Shown: positions 53,340 through 63,356, counted from the first letter of the stretch. The stretch is DNA of 64,000 bases from Desulfosporosinus sp049943955 (GCF_049943955.1 NZ_JBNFTW010000002.1:599052-663051); one strand, 5' to 3'. Translations and numbers: made by a program. The notes: generated by a model from the sequence alone, not told the origin.

Positions 53340-56300
53340 ATGGATGTTTCTCGCCGTGGTTTCCTTAAGCTTTCAGGGCTCTCTATTGCTGCCTTGGCTT
53401 CGGGTTTAGGTTTTGATCCGACGATAGCCGAAGCTAAGGGATTTGTCCTGAAACTTGAGGGAAGTAAAAAAATTCCGAGCATATGCCATTTTTGCTCGGG
53501 TGGATGTGGGATGCTCTTATATGTTAAAGAGGGAAAGTTAATTCATCTTGAAGGAGATCCGGATCATCCCACTAATGAAGGAGCTCTTTGTCCTAAAGCT
53601 GCGAGCTTACTGAGTGTTGCCTATTCGCCAAATCGGGTCACGAAACCGAGACGTCGGGCCCCAGGGTCTGATCATTGGGAAGAAATTTCTTGGGAAGATG
53701 CCTTAAACCGGGTGGCTCAAAAGACCAAAGAAATCAGGGAGGCTACTTGGAAAGCCAATGATGAGATTATTAACGCTAAAACGGGACAGCGCGATCTGTT
53801 GCCTGTTAACCGTGCTGAAGGAATTGCCTTCTTAGGTTCGGCCGAAGTGGATAACGAAGAGTCATATCTCATTTCCAAGTTTTGCCGAATTATTGGTGCT
53901 CCTTATAATGAGCATCAGGCCAGAATATGACACGCTCCCACGGTGGCAAGTTTGTCACCTTCATTTGGCAGGGGTGCGATGACAAATTCCTGGTCTGATT
54001 TGCAAAACGCTGAGGTTTTTTTAATTGCCGGCAGTAACTGTGCGGAAAATCATCCGATTGCTATGAAGTGGATTAACCGAGCGAAGGAAAAGGGAGCGAA
54101 AATGATTGTCGTTGATCCGCGCTTTACTCGGACTGCATCCAAGGCAGACCTCTTTGCTCAAATCAGACCTGGAACAGATATCGCCTATTTAGGTGCAATT
54201 ATTAATTATATTATTGAAAATCAATTATTCGATCGGAATTATGTTTTGAATTATACCAATGCCTTACTTAAAGTAGCAAAAGATTACAAATTTGAGGACG
54301 GTGTTTTCTCAGGTTATGACGCGAAGAATCGGAAATATGCTGTGACAAGTTGGGGGTATCAACTTGGTTCAGATAATAAGCCTCTTAAAGCAGATTCCCT
54401 TGAGGACCCTGACAGCGTCTTTTCTAAGCTGAAAATTCATTATTCTCGTTACACCTTTGAAGTTGCCGAAAAAATCACCGGGATTCCAGCTGTAAAGATA
54501 AAAGAAATTGCAGATGTGTTTTGTAAAGGAAAGCCGGGGACAATTCTTTATGCCTTAGGGATGACTCAGCACACTACAGGTGTTCAAGGAATTCGGGCCT
54601 ACGCTGTGATTCAATTACTGTTAGGCAATATCGGCAAAGCAGGCGGGGGCATTAATGCTCTGCGTGGTGAACCTAATGTCCAAGGCTCAACAGATATGGC
54701 AAACTTATTTAATAACTTGCCAGGTTATTTACCTCATCCTACTAATACGGATCAGAGTATTCGAGATTATCAAGTTCGTAATGGGTCAGTCCAGGGAAAA
54801 CCCTTGGTAGCGCTTCTAAAAGCTTGGTTTGGTGAGCATGCCACGAAAGATAATGATTTTGCCTTCGGCTATCTGCCGAAAATTAATCCTTCCGTAAATG
54901 CTTCAATGGTTAAACTTTTTGAAATGATGGCTAAAGGGCAATTTAAATTGGCCTTCAACTTTGGCTCCAATTCCTTAGTTTCTATCCCTAATCGTCAACT
55001 AGTTCGTTCGGCATTAACAAAGCTGGATATGTTGGTTGTTTCTGACCTTTTTGAAGTCGAGACGGCTCAGTTTTGGCGAGAGCCTGGGGTTAAATCTGCA
55101 AATATCAAAACAGAAGTAATTATGTTCCCGGCCGCTTTTGTTTATGAAAAAGATGGTACTTTAACAAATTCTTCTCGTTGGATCCAATGGAAAAATGCCG
55201 CCCTCAAACCGTTAGGAGAGGCTAGGCCGGATCTCGAAATCCTTGATTCGCTTTTTAAAAGGATTCGTAAACTCTATGACGGAAGTGCAGACGCCAAAGA
55301 TGCTCCTATATTGAACGCTCGCTGGGATTATGGTGAAGAAGCAAGTGCCTTAAAAGTACTTCAAGAGCTAAATGGCTATGATGAGACTAATGGAAAGCTG
55401 ACGCAATCCTTGGCGGATTATCTGAAAGCGCCAGTGGGCACTGTCTCCACGGGCTGTTGGATTTATGCAGGGGTAACTGGTAACGGAAATCTGGCGGAAC
55501 GACGTAAAAATTCTGATTCAACCGGGTTAGGGCTCTTTAAAGATTGGAGTTTTGCTTGGCCGGGAAATATTCGAATATTATATAACCGCGCTTCCTGTGA
55601 TGAAAAAGGACAGCCGGTTGATGATAAACGCAAGTTAATTTGGTGGGATGCAGCCAATAATGTTTGGGCTGGAAATGATGGTCCGGATGTTGTCGACAAG
55701 ACGAAAGGTCCTGATACACCTGAAGGGAAGCAAAGTTTTCGAATGAATCCGGAAGGTGTAGGGCGGTTATTTGCAGCTAATTATATGAGCGGTTTACCTG
55801 CAACTCTCCCTGCAGATGGTTTGCCGGCTATAGGAGTGCGCCCTGCGGGGTTATGCGTCGATGGACCTTTGCCGGAATTTTATGAACCGACGGAAAGCCC
55901 GACCGATAACCTATTACATCCAAAGGTATCAAAAAGTCCTGTAGCTTTAATTCTTTCATCATCTCCTGAAATTCAAAAAATGGGTAAGGCCAATGATTTT
56001 CCGCACGTTTTAACAACGTATGGGGTTGTGGAGCATTTCTGTGCCGGGGGAATCACCCGTAATATCCCCTGGCTCAATGAACTTATGCCGGAACCGTTTG
56101 CCGAGTTTAGTAAAAATTTGGCCCAAAAAATAGGCGTCAAAGAAGGAGATATGGTGGAAGTTTCATCAGCAAGGGGCAAGGTCACAGTACGAGCTCTTGT
56201 TACAGATCGTTTGCAGACTTATAAGGTGAACGGTAAAGAAACGGAAACCATTGGCATGCCTTGGAGTTGGGGATTTGCAAGTTTAAGTCCTGGACCAAGC

Positions 56301-56387
56301 ACTAATGAGTTGACAATTGCTGCCCTGGATCCCGGAGCGGGAACTCCAGAGTACAAGGTTTGCTTAGTTAATGTAAGGAGGGCTTAG
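53340..56387 (+). CDS. fdnG: Formate dehydrogenase-N-type major subunit, selenocysteine-containing
   Basis: A 1015-residue molybdenum/tungsten bis-MGD enzyme subunit that oxidises formate to CO2. It is exported by the Tat path (SRRGFLKLSG at residues 4-13). The N-terminal [4Fe-4S] site is CHFCSGGC..CPKAA. In-frame UGA at 53928-53930 (residue 197) falls exactly where FdnG has selenocysteine, between NEHQARI and HAPTVASLSPSFGRGAM, and is followed by a SECIS-like hairpin. Reading UGA as a stop would give two meaningless halves. Length equals E. coli FdnG. ATG 53340 follows GAGGAGGAAAGAAGGT and starts MDVSRR as in FdnG; ATG at 53301 is less likely. First gene of fdnGHI-fdhE. Confidence 0.96.
53928..53967 (+). 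promoter_or_regulatory. Bacterial SECIS element in fdnG
   Basis: Directly after UGA, GGTGGCA-AGTT-TGTCACC (53942-53959) forms a 7-bp hairpin with a 4-nt loop that begins 18 nt after the codon, matching the placement of SECIS in fdnG/fdhF genes where SelB binds. Confidence 0.85.
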
Positions 56388-56389
56388 CA

Positions 56390-57169
56390 ATGACCAGAAA
56401 AATGGTTTTCGTTGATACTTCGAAATGTACGGGATGTAAAGCCTGTACCGTTGCCTGCAAGGAATGGAATGAGCTTCCTGCCGAGAAAACTCAGCTAGTC
56501 ACAAGCTATCAATCTCAAAAGGACTTTAGTCCGAAGACATGGACTTATGTAACCTTTACAGAGAAATACGAAGAGCACACCATGAGTTTCTTGATGCGCA
56601 AAGCACAATGTTTTCATTGTGGAGATCCGGCTTGTCTTAAGGCTTGTTCCTCCAAAGCAATTACGCAGACAGAATCGGGGTTTGTCGTTATAGATCATAC
56701 AAAGTGTATTGGTTGCGGATATTGTTCTGAAAACTGTCCCTTTGGTGTTCCGAAGGTTGATCAAACTCTGCAGAAATCATTTAAATGTAATGGATGTATT
56801 GACCGAGTCGAAAACAATTTAAAACCCTCTTGTGTGCAAACGTGCCAAACAGGTGCGTTGATGTTTGGGGATTATTCAGATGTCCTTGGGCAGGCAAAAA
56901 ACCGTCTCAGCGAAGTCCAAAAAACTCATCCGAAGGCTCAACTCTATGGTGAAAAGGAAATGGGCGGTACAACTTACCTTTATCTTCTCATGGATCGCCC
57001 AGAAATATATGGCCTTCCTGTTAATCCGACGATTCCGCTTTCCCTGACGCTTTGGAAAGATGTTATTCGTCCCGTAGGTGGAATCGCAGTGGGAGGAGCG
57101 GCGGCTGCGGTTGTAATCGGCGTTTTTGCCAATATTGTAAAAGGTTCATATCGCTCTAGAGACGACTGA
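56390..57169 (+). CDS. fdnH: Formate dehydrogenase iron-sulfur (beta) subunit
   Basis: A 259-residue electron-transfer subunit with four ferredoxin-type cysteine groups: CTGCKACTVACKEWN, CFHCGDPACLKACSS, CIGCGYCSENCPF and CNGCIDRVENNLKPSCVQTC, for four [4Fe-4S] clusters. A C-terminal membrane helix (about 225-250, Gly/Ala-rich) anchors it. It passes electrons from FdnG to the cytochrome b subunit. It starts 2 nt after fdnG stops. It has no Tat signal and should be co-exported with FdnG. Confidence 0.95.
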   Translation: MTRKMVFVDTSKCTGCKACTVACKEWNELPAEKTQLVTSYQSQKDFSPKTWTYVTFTEKYEEHTMSFLMRKAQCFHCGDPACLKACSSKAITQTESGFVVIDHTKCIGCGYCSENCPFGVPKVDQTLQKSFKCNGCIDRVENNLKPSCVQTCQTGALMFGDYSDVLGQAKNRLSEVQKTHPKAQLYGEKEMGGTTYLYLLMDRPEIYGLPVNPTIPLSLTLWKDVIRPVGGIAVGGAAAAVVIGVFANIVKGSYRSRDD

Positions 57170-57219
57170 GTTCAAAATAATCTTCGTGTTGAAGTGAGTA
57201 TAAAATAGGGGGGAGACTA

Positions 57220-57912
57220 ATGGGCGCTAATACTCAAACAAAGCAGAAGGAAAGCCAATCACATAAAATACTGCGATTTACTAAGGGTGAGCGAATTAGC
57301 CACTGGGTTCATGCCATTGCCTTTTTTCTTTTACTTTTCACGGGTCTTGGAATTTTGAACCCATCATTTCAACCCATCATGAATGTATTCGGAGGCATAC
57401 AAATTGCACGTTTGATACATCGGGGGGCTGCAATCGTATTTGTTGTGATTGTAGGTTTAATGTTTGTTGTGGGAAATCCCAGTCACCATTGGGAATGGCT
57501 AAAATCCGTCTTTAAATTTACGAAATCAGACTGGCAGCATGTTCGTGCATTTCCTAAAGAGTTCTTTGGTGGACATGGTGATTATCCTCCGCAGGATAAG
57601 TATAATGGGGGAGAAAAAATTAACTCCTTGATCACGATCTTTGGCTCCTTTTTTATTACCTTAAGCGGAGCAATGATATGGATGGCTCCTTGGTTTCCTG
57701 CCGGGTTAGTCCGCTGGGCATACCCTGTTCATGATTTATCAATGTTTATGATGGTGGCAGCATCACTCGGGCACATTTATTTGGGAGTATTGCATCCTGA
57801 TTCACGGGCCGCTTTGCCGGGGATGTTTAGCGGGTATGTGTCTGCCAAGTTTGCACGAGCTCATCATGCTTTGTGGTATGAACGGGTTCAAAACCAACAG
57901 CAAAAATTATAA
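57220..57912 (+). CDS. fdnI: Formate dehydrogenase cytochrome b556 (gamma) subunit
   Basis: A 230-residue membrane protein with four helices of the cytochrome b561/formate dehydrogenase gamma family. Heme-ligand candidates are the histidines in ERISHWVHAIAF, RLIHRGAAI, WAYPVHDLSMF and LGHIYLGVLHPDSR. It delivers electrons to the menaquinone pool. GGGGGGAGACTA precedes ATG. Third gene of the operon. Confidence 0.93.
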   Translation: MGANTQTKQKESQSHKILRFTKGERISHWVHAIAFFLLLFTGLGILNPSFQPIMNVFGGIQIARLIHRGAAIVFVVIVGLMFVVGNPSHHWEWLKSVFKFTKSDWQHVRAFPKEFFGGHGDYPPQDKYNGGEKINSLITIFGSFFITLSGAMIWMAPWFPAGLVRWAYPVHDLSMFMMVAASLGHIYLGVLHPDSRAALPGMFSGYVSAKFARAHHALWYERVQNQQQKL

Positions 57913-57950
57913 CAACTAGCTTAAACTGTTAGCATTGGAGAGAACCGACA

Positions 57951-58721
57951 ATGAATAAGCCAAAAGAGACACTAGACACAGCAGAGGAAAACAACCTTGA
58001 GGAAGCTTATCAAACTTATCGTTTCCTTAAGGGAGAAATCAAAGTATGGCAAGAAGAACGAGGAGCATTTTGGGCGAAAAAGCTAAATCCTGAGAAGTCT
58101 CCTCCGTACTATCCTTTGGTAAATTTGCCGGGAGCAGCGATATTAGAACTTTGGGCGAGGTTAAATCGGGTTATGGAAGAGGATGTACCAGAGTCGGTCT
58201 TGAAGGACGTATGGCAAAATTTCAAAGAAGGACAAGGGATTCAAGAACCTTGGCTGCAAAGTACCCTTCAGTTAGCTCTGAGTGGTTTAGCTCAGCTAGC
58301 CCGACTGACGGTCATTTCTCAGGCGGAAGATCAGAATTTTATGAAAGAAAATGAAGAAAAGCAAGGTATTGACGCTTGTTGCCCTATCTGTGGAGAGAAA
58401 GCAGTACTTTCTGTGTTAGTACCTCCTCATGGAAAGCGCTTATTGCACTGCATTTTCTGCGGCCAGGAGTGGCCAACGATGAGAGTCGGATGCATTTTAT
58501 GCGGAAGGGAAGAAGCAAGTTCACAAAACTATTTGCTGTCAAAAGAATATCCAGGAGTTGAATTAGTAACTTGTGATCTTTGTGGACAGTTCTTTAAAGA
58601 ATTTGATTTAAGGTTACTTAGCGCTGTAGATTTAGTTTGGGAAGACGTCAGAACGTTACCTTTAAATTATGCTGGTCAACAATGGTTAACGGAGCATATG
58701 CAATTTACGATTAGTTCATAG
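57951..58721 (+). CDS. fdhE: Formate dehydrogenase accessory protein
   Basis: A 256-residue FdhE-family protein needed for formation of active respiratory formate dehydrogenase. Its C-terminal half has four CxxC pairs (CPICGE, CIFCGQ, CILCGR, CDLCGQ), which form rubredoxin-like iron sites. Members bind the Tat-dependent FdhG subunit before export. GGAGAGAACCGACA precedes ATG. Last gene of the operon; a terminator follows. Confidence 0.88.
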   Translation: MNKPKETLDTAEENNLEEAYQTYRFLKGEIKVWQEERGAFWAKKLNPEKSPPYYPLVNLPGAAILELWARLNRVMEEDVPESVLKDVWQNFKEGQGIQEPWLQSTLQLALSGLAQLARLTVISQAEDQNFMKENEEKQGIDACCPICGEKAVLSVLVPPHGKRLLHCIFCGQEWPTMRVGCILCGREEASSQNYLLSKEYPGVELVTCDLCGQFFKEFDLRLLSAVDLVWEDVRTLPLNYAGQQWLTEHMQFTISS

Positions 58722-58763
58722 AAACTAGAATGTTTTCTCGAAATTTAGTAGTAAATCAGTAGT

Positions 58764-58806
58764 GTCCTCATCCACACGGTCAAAGTGGATTGAGGACATT
58801 TTTTAT
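58764..58806 (+). terminator. Terminator of the formate dehydrogenase operon
   Basis: GTCCTCA-CCAC pairs with GTGG-TGAGGAC, followed by ATTTTTT. Confidence 0.88.
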
Positions 58807-59114
58807 TGCATTTTTAAATTGAAAATAAAATTTTAAAACGGCAATGATAATTTTAGATTGTTCTTCGTTTTTTGGGTAACATAATTGGTTGGAACCCTAT
58901 GGTGCAGAAGTAATAATAGGTACAGTGAATAGAACTATAATTTTGTCCGAAGAAAGTTTTATTTGAGGATTATTGATAAATCATGATATAATATCAATTT
59001 GAGATGATTTTCATAAAATTGGTTACAGTACCCTTAAGAGGGATAAAAAGCCCAGATATAATTATTGATAATTGCAATTCAAAAAAGGTAGAACAGATTA
59101 AGGAGTTAAAGACA
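58807..59114. other. Leader region of prfC
   Basis: A/T-rich, about 310 nt. TATAAT at about 58988-58993 may be a -10 box. The prfC frame is open back to 59004, but this part has no similarity to RF3 and is probably untranslated. Confidence 0.4.
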
Positions 59115-60716
59115 TTGAATCAAGCGAATTTAAGAGAGGAAATTGGTTCTCGAAAGACCTTTGCCATTATATCTCACCCTGATGCCGGTAAGACTACATT
59201 AACTGAAAAATTGCTCCTCTTCGGAGGTGCAATTCATGAGGCCGGTTCGGTTAAGGCCCGCAAAGCGGAACGTTATGCTACTTCGGATTGGATGGAACTC
59301 GAGCGGCAAAGGGGAATTTCCATTACTTCAAGTGCCCTCCAATTCAAATATCAGGGTTATGTTATTAATATTTTAGATACCCCTGGGCACCAAGATTTCA
59401 GCGAAGACACATACCGTACGTTAACAGCTGCAGATAGTGCAGTTATGTTGATCGATGCGGCTAAAGGAATTGAGGCCCAAACTAAAAAACTGTTTCATGT
59501 CTGCCGGCAGAGAGGCATTCCGATTTTTACCTTTGTCAATAAGTTTGATCGCGAAGCCAAAGACCCTCTTGATTTAATGGATGAAGTGGAAAAAGTTTTA
59601 GGCATTGAATCCTATGCCATGAATTGGCCTATTGGGATGGGCCAGGATTTTAAAGGGATTTATGATCGGCAAACTGGTATGGTTGAACGTTTTATAACAG
59701 GAAGCGGCAAGAAAAGTTCCCAACCACCTGTTTCTGGGGATATCAACGATCCACTTGTGCGAGAAGGTATTGGTGAAGACCTGCTTAAACAATTGCACGA
59801 TGAAATTGATCTTTTAGACTTAGCAGGGAATACGTTTTCTCAAGAACGCGTTAACCGCGGAGAGGTTACTCCTGTATTTTTCGGAAGTGCACTTAATAAC
59901 TTTGGAGTTCCAAATTTTCTCCATAGTTTTTTAAAACTAGCACCGGCACCTCAACCTCGGAGCACCAATGAGGGAATATTGGCACCGGAGACCGAAACTT
60001 TTTCTGGATATATCTTTAAAATTCAAGCAAATATGAATGCACAGCATCGAGACCGGATTGCTTTTATTCGGATCTGTTCGGGACGCTATGAACGAGGGAT
60101 GAATGTTATCCATACACGATCTCATCGCCGCCTTAGACTTGCTCAGCCGCAGCAATTATTTGCTCAAGAACGGACAATTCTTGATGAGGCCTATGCCGGG
60201 GATATTATTGGAGTTCATGATAGTGGCCTTTTGAGGATCGGTGACGTCTTGACCGAAAAAGATGGACTTCAGTTTGAGGCAATGCCCTTCTTCAGCCCTG
60301 AAAATTTTGCACGTATTAATATTGCTAATGCTTTGAAACGCAAACAATTCATTAAAGGAATTCAGGAATTGCAAGAAGAAGGGGCAATTCACGTCTTTAG
60401 GGATCTCCATGTAGGGGTTGAGGCTCCTATTATTGGAGTGGTAGGACAATTACAATTCGAAGTCCTGGAATACCGTCTGCGGGAGGAGTATGGTGTTAAG
60501 GTGAATATCCAACACCTCCCATACGAAATTGTACGCTGGATTGATAAAAATGAAAAAACAGTTAAACTATTATCTGAGTCAAGTATGAGTACAGTTGTAT
60601 TAGATAAAGACGAAAATTATGCCGTTTTATTATTAGATGATTGGAAGGCAAAATGGTTAAGTGAGCGTTATGAGATTGAGTTTTATACTCAGCCACAAGA
60701 ACTGACAGTGAACTGA
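59115..60716 (+). CDS. prfC: Peptide chain release factor 3
   Basis: A 533-residue translational GTPase that recycles RF1/RF2 from the ribosome. G motifs: HPDAGKTT (G1), DTPGHQDF (G3) and NKFD (G4). The RF3-specific AERYATSDWMELERQRGISIT segment lies at about residues 55-77. TTG at 59115, 9 nt after AAGGAG, gives the family length and N-terminus; the frame is open to ATG 59004. The last bases of the gene (GTGAACTGA) run into the junction with the tnpB relic, so the final residues may have been set by that insertion. Confidence 0.93.
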   Translation: MNQANLREEIGSRKTFAIISHPDAGKTTLTEKLLLFGGAIHEAGSVKARKAERYATSDWMELERQRGISITSSALQFKYQGYVINILDTPGHQDFSEDTYRTLTAADSAVMLIDAAKGIEAQTKKLFHVCRQRGIPIFTFVNKFDREAKDPLDLMDEVEKVLGIESYAMNWPIGMGQDFKGIYDRQTGMVERFITGSGKKSSQPPVSGDINDPLVREGIGEDLLKQLHDEIDLLDLAGNTFSQERVNRGEVTPVFFGSALNNFGVPNFLHSFLKLAPAPQPRSTNEGILAPETETFSGYIFKIQANMNAQHRDRIAFIRICSGRYERGMNVIHTRSHRRLRLAQPQQLFAQERTILDEAYAGDIIGVHDSGLLRIGDVLTEKDGLQFEAMPFFSPENFARINIANALKRKQFIKGIQELQEEGAIHVFRDLHVGVEAPIIGVVGQLQFEVLEYRLREEYGVKVNIQHLPYEIVRWIDKNEKTVKLLSESSMSTVVLDKDENYAVLLLDDWKAKWLSERYEIEFYTQPQELTVN

Positions 60717-60721
60717 TCCAT

Positions 60722-61104
60722 TTAACCTAATTTGAATTCTTGGTGTTGCTGTACTTTAACCATAGTTTTGAGTTTCGGTACTTTAAGGTATCCATTCTGG
60801 ATAAACACTGTACCGCCTTGATTATTGGTGATATGGCTACGATAGTTAGTTTTTTTCTTGAAATTAGGGAATCCAACGTTTTTATCGCGAAAGAAGTTCT
60901 TATAAGTCTTCTCAAGGTTAAGCTGAGCGTTGGCTAACGCCAAACTATCGACCTCTTTGAGCCAAGGAAACGTAGTTTTGTAATGTTCTATTTTATCATG
61001 AAGCATTGGCATTATAGATAAATCGAACACAACTAAAGGTTTTTGCCAAGTAGATTTGTTGTTCTTGGTTCGGGTAGAGTCGATATTTATAGGCTTTAAG
61101 CAAT
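60722..61104 (-). pseudogene. Broken tnpB (OrfB) of an IS200/IS605-type element
   Basis: On the minus strand, GTG at 61104 starts KKPLLKAYKYRLYPNQEQQ, the TnpB N-terminus. A frameshift near 61012 moves the continuation to another frame, which then reads LHDKIEHYKTTFPWLKEVDS, LALANAQLNLEKTYKNFF, FPNFKKKTNYRSHITNNQGG and VPKLKTMVKV before a stop. About 20 residues after YYK are missing and the whole RuvC nuclease part is lost. GGGAGG precedes the start, and a hairpin (61148-61190) may be the left end. The 3' side abuts prfC. Confidence 0.88.
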
Positions 61105-61147
61105 GGCTTTTTCACCTCCCTATAAGTTTATTATACTGCAATTCATC

Positions 61148-61190
61148 CCCTCCCTAATCGTTGCGACGATTTGAGGGAGGGGACTTCTTG
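61148..61190 (-). repeat. Hairpin upstream of the tnpB relic (possible left end)
   Basis: CCCCTCCCT pairs with AGGGAGGGG around CAAATCGTCGCAACGATT-like sequence, which itself can fold (ATCGT/ACGAT). Hairpins near both ends are the hallmark of IS200/IS605 elements. Confidence 0.5.
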
Positions 61191-61319
61191 CTAACGTGGT
61201 TAAAAATGGCAAAATTGTTAGGCCAGTTCATGACTTACCTTTGGAGAGAAGTATTTGGAAGCTCGGGAAAAGACTTAAGAACTTAAGATCCCGGGCTTTT
61301 CCGTTGTTTTAAATTAACT

Positions 61320-61342
61320 AAAAAAAGCCAGCAAAGCTGGCT
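61320..61342 (-). terminator. Terminator of the small Cys-rich gene
   Basis: On the minus strand AGCCAGC-TTT-GCTGGCT followed by TTTTTT. Confidence 0.85.
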
Positions 61343-61396
61343 AAACAAAGAAGGGGTATAAAAAGTGGAGTTAAGCTTAACGTTGTAACGACAAAA

Positions 61397-61513
61397 TCAA
61401 AAAGCAATGCATTGGCTGCAGTTGCCGCGATCAGGACATTGTGAACAGGTAGGAGGGTACAAAATAGGTTTATTCGCTGATGGAGTACTATCATTTAATA
61501 GAATCAATGGCAT
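61397..61513 (-). CDS. Tiny cysteine-rich protein of 38 residues, unknown
   Basis: ATG at 61513 lies 5 nt after AGGAGGCTGA, an excellent ribosome site, and a clear terminator follows, so this is a convincing tiny gene. The C-terminal half has two CxxC pairs, CSQCPDRGNCSQC, likely to bind one metal ion. The N-terminal half (LILLNDSTPSANKPILYPP) is unstructured. Function unknown; it stands alone between the tnpB relic and the amidase gene. Confidence 0.65.
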   Translation of the reverse strand: MPLILLNDSTPSANKPILYPPTCSQCPDRGNCSQCIAF

Positions 61514-61723
61514 GCTTCAGCCTCCTCTTGTACAGAACGGATTTGCTACTATTATTATACTACAGATGTTTGAAAAGGCAATATCTGTTTAGAAAACATT
61601 CCACATATTTACCATATTATATAACAGATTACGTTTGATCTTTTGAGTAAACTCGTTGAATTGAAACTATTGTTACAATGATAGATTTAACGGGCTTTTA
61701 CGATCAAAGTGAATCTAAGAAAA

Positions 61724-62914
61724 TTACGAGCGGGGATTCAAAATATGATCAAAGATGACGTGGCCACCGATCGAATCACCATCATTCCCCTCGATTAAAA
61801 TAGTCACTCCTTTAACTCCAGGCAATTGGGTCATAGACCAAACTATAGATTTAACGGCAATGTCCTCCTCTAAAGCACTGCCCGAAAAGTTCTCGCGTAT
61901 TTCTTTGCTGAAATTTAAGGTGACGATATTATTATTTGAAGAGATTGAAAGTACCTTAGTTTTTGGTGAAAGCGCCGAAAGATGATCGGGTGAAGTCGGA
62001 CCTTTAATCAGGTCTTTCAAGATGAGACCTGCTTTATGAGTCAGGGTTAGCTTGTTCCAAATTGAAGGATTAAAGATCCTATCTTCAGGGCTTAAACCGT
62101 CCAGACTGGCGTTTGCAAAATAGACCTTGTATGTATCCTTGCCTATTGGAGCGGGGCCTTCCTGACTTGTGACACTTTGAATCCCTTCGCGAATTTCACG
62201 GATTTCTTTAGGTGTTTCAAAATAGCTTTCTATGCCGTCGCCAATCGCTTTGGCAATTGAGTCACGGTAGTCGCTGCTTAATAAAAGCTTTCGTTCCCTT
62301 GGATTAGAAATGAATCCCACCTCCACGATAACAGCAGGCATCATTGTTTGATTAAGCAGGTAATAATCGCCTGCTTTTGCTTTTCGTTTGTTGTCAAGCT
62401 GCAATTTAGTGAGATGTTCCTGAATGTTCTCAGCTAAGATTTTTCCGGCTGGCGATTTTTGATGATAATAGGTTTCCATTCCATAAGTGTTTCGTCTTGG
62501 AAAACTATTAGCATGGATACTGACGAACAAGTCCGCATTATTCAAGGAAGCCAGACTAATTCTACGATTTAAATCGATCCGTTTAGCTGCTCGCCCTACA
62601 TATTGACCGGGATTATAAAAGTCTTTATCAACATCACGAGTTAGAATGACTGTACAACCTTCAGCTTCTAATGCTTTGCGCAGTCGAAGTGATACATCTA
62701 GATTGACGTCTTTCTCTTTCACTCCTGAATTTTGGGCGCCTGGATCAGCGCCTCCGTGGCCGGGATCAATTACAATGACTTTGTTTTTAAGGCTTTGCGA
62801 AAGTGCTGTCTTAAACCTAAAAGTGCCTGTACCGATTATGACTAAGATTGTAACTATAATCATACTAAAAAGGACAGGCTTGCGTATTAATAATATTATA
62901 GGACGGTGATACAT
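61724..62914 (-). CDS. N-acetylmuramoyl-L-alanine amidase with GerMN domain
   Basis: A 396-residue cell-wall hydrolase. N-terminal membrane anchor or signal (about 13-33), Amidase_3 catalytic domain (about 42-230) with zinc ligands in IDPGHGGADPG, the Glu in KEKDVNLDVSLRL, SIHANSFP and the catalytic glutamate in VEVGFISNP, followed by a C-terminal GerMN (spore germination) domain (about 260-395). It cleaves the lactyl-peptide bond of peptidoglycan, probably in sporulation or germination, similar in reach to CwlD or SpoIID partners. GGAGGAGTGTGCTGACGA precedes ATG. Confidence 0.9.
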   Translation of the reverse strand: MYHRPIILLIRKPVLFSMIIVTILVIIGTGTFRFKTALSQSLKNKVIVIDPGHGGADPGAQNSGVKEKDVNLDVSLRLRKALEAEGCTVILTRDVDKDFYNPGQYVGRAAKRIDLNRRISLASLNNADLFVSIHANSFPRRNTYGMETYYHQKSPAGKILAENIQEHLTKLQLDNKRKAKAGDYYLLNQTMMPAVIVEVGFISNPRERKLLLSSDYRDSIAKAIGDGIESYFETPKEIREIREGIQSVTSQEGPAPIGKDTYKVYFANASLDGLSPEDRIFNPSIWNKLTLTHKAGLILKDLIKGPTSPDHLSALSPKTKVLSISSNNNIVTLNFSKEIRENFSGSALEEDIAVKSIVWSMTQLPGVKGVTILIEGNDGDSIGGHVIFDHILNPRS

Positions 62915-63041
62915 TCGTCAGCACACTCCTCCTGTTAATCCTTTTTGAGTCATAATTTATGTATATTGTAAGAAGTTATCTCGTAAACATAATTTATAAA
63001 AAAGATTATTAAAAACTGCCAATTTACAAAGGAGCAGATTT

Positions 63042-63356
63042 ATGATTTGGCTATTTGTTTTGATATCCGTGATTTTATTAAATGTACCATTTGGTTATTG
63101 GCGAAAGGACGTCAGAAAGTTTTCGCTGCCATGGTTTTTGTCCGTTCATCTTCCCGTTCCGGTAATTGTTTTTCTTCGAATTCATTTTGGATTAGGATGG
63201 GCCCTTTCAACATTCCCTCTGCTTATAGGTTCATATTTTACAGGTCAATTATTAGGGGCCAAGTTGTATGCTTTTTGGAGTAAAACCATGCGTGTTAGTG
63301 GTTGCCTTTTTTATGATCTTATTCGAGCCAGATGGGTTATTATTATTTCCCGTTAA
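63042..63356 (+). CDS. Small membrane protein, unknown
   Basis: A 104-residue protein with about three membrane segments (1-19, 31-50, 54-72) and a basic C-terminus. AAAGGAGCAGATTT precedes ATG. I do not recognise it. Similar small proteins occur near rrn or wall genes in this group, but this is not checked. It stops about 110 nt before the rrn promoter. Confidence 0.6.
   Translation: MIWLFVLISVILLNVPFGYWRKDVRKFSLPWFLSVHLPVPVIVFLRIHFGLGWALSTFPLLIGSYFTGQLLGAKLYAFWSKTMRVSGCLFYDLIRARWVIIISR

Noticed and set aside
53928..53930. UGA as a true stop splitting the formate dehydrogenase into two genes or a pseudogene
   Set aside because: Both halves are in frame, the context is that of the FdnG selenocysteine codon, a SECIS hairpin follows and the total length equals the family length.
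61407..61592. Plus-strand open frame of 61 codons
   Set aside because: It is the shadow of the 38-residue minus-strand gene, which has a perfect ribosome site and terminator.
61640..61670. GTAAACTCGTTGAATTG, resembling the repeat end
   Set aside because: The match to GTGAACTCGTTCAGC is short and lacks hairpin 3, so it may be chance.
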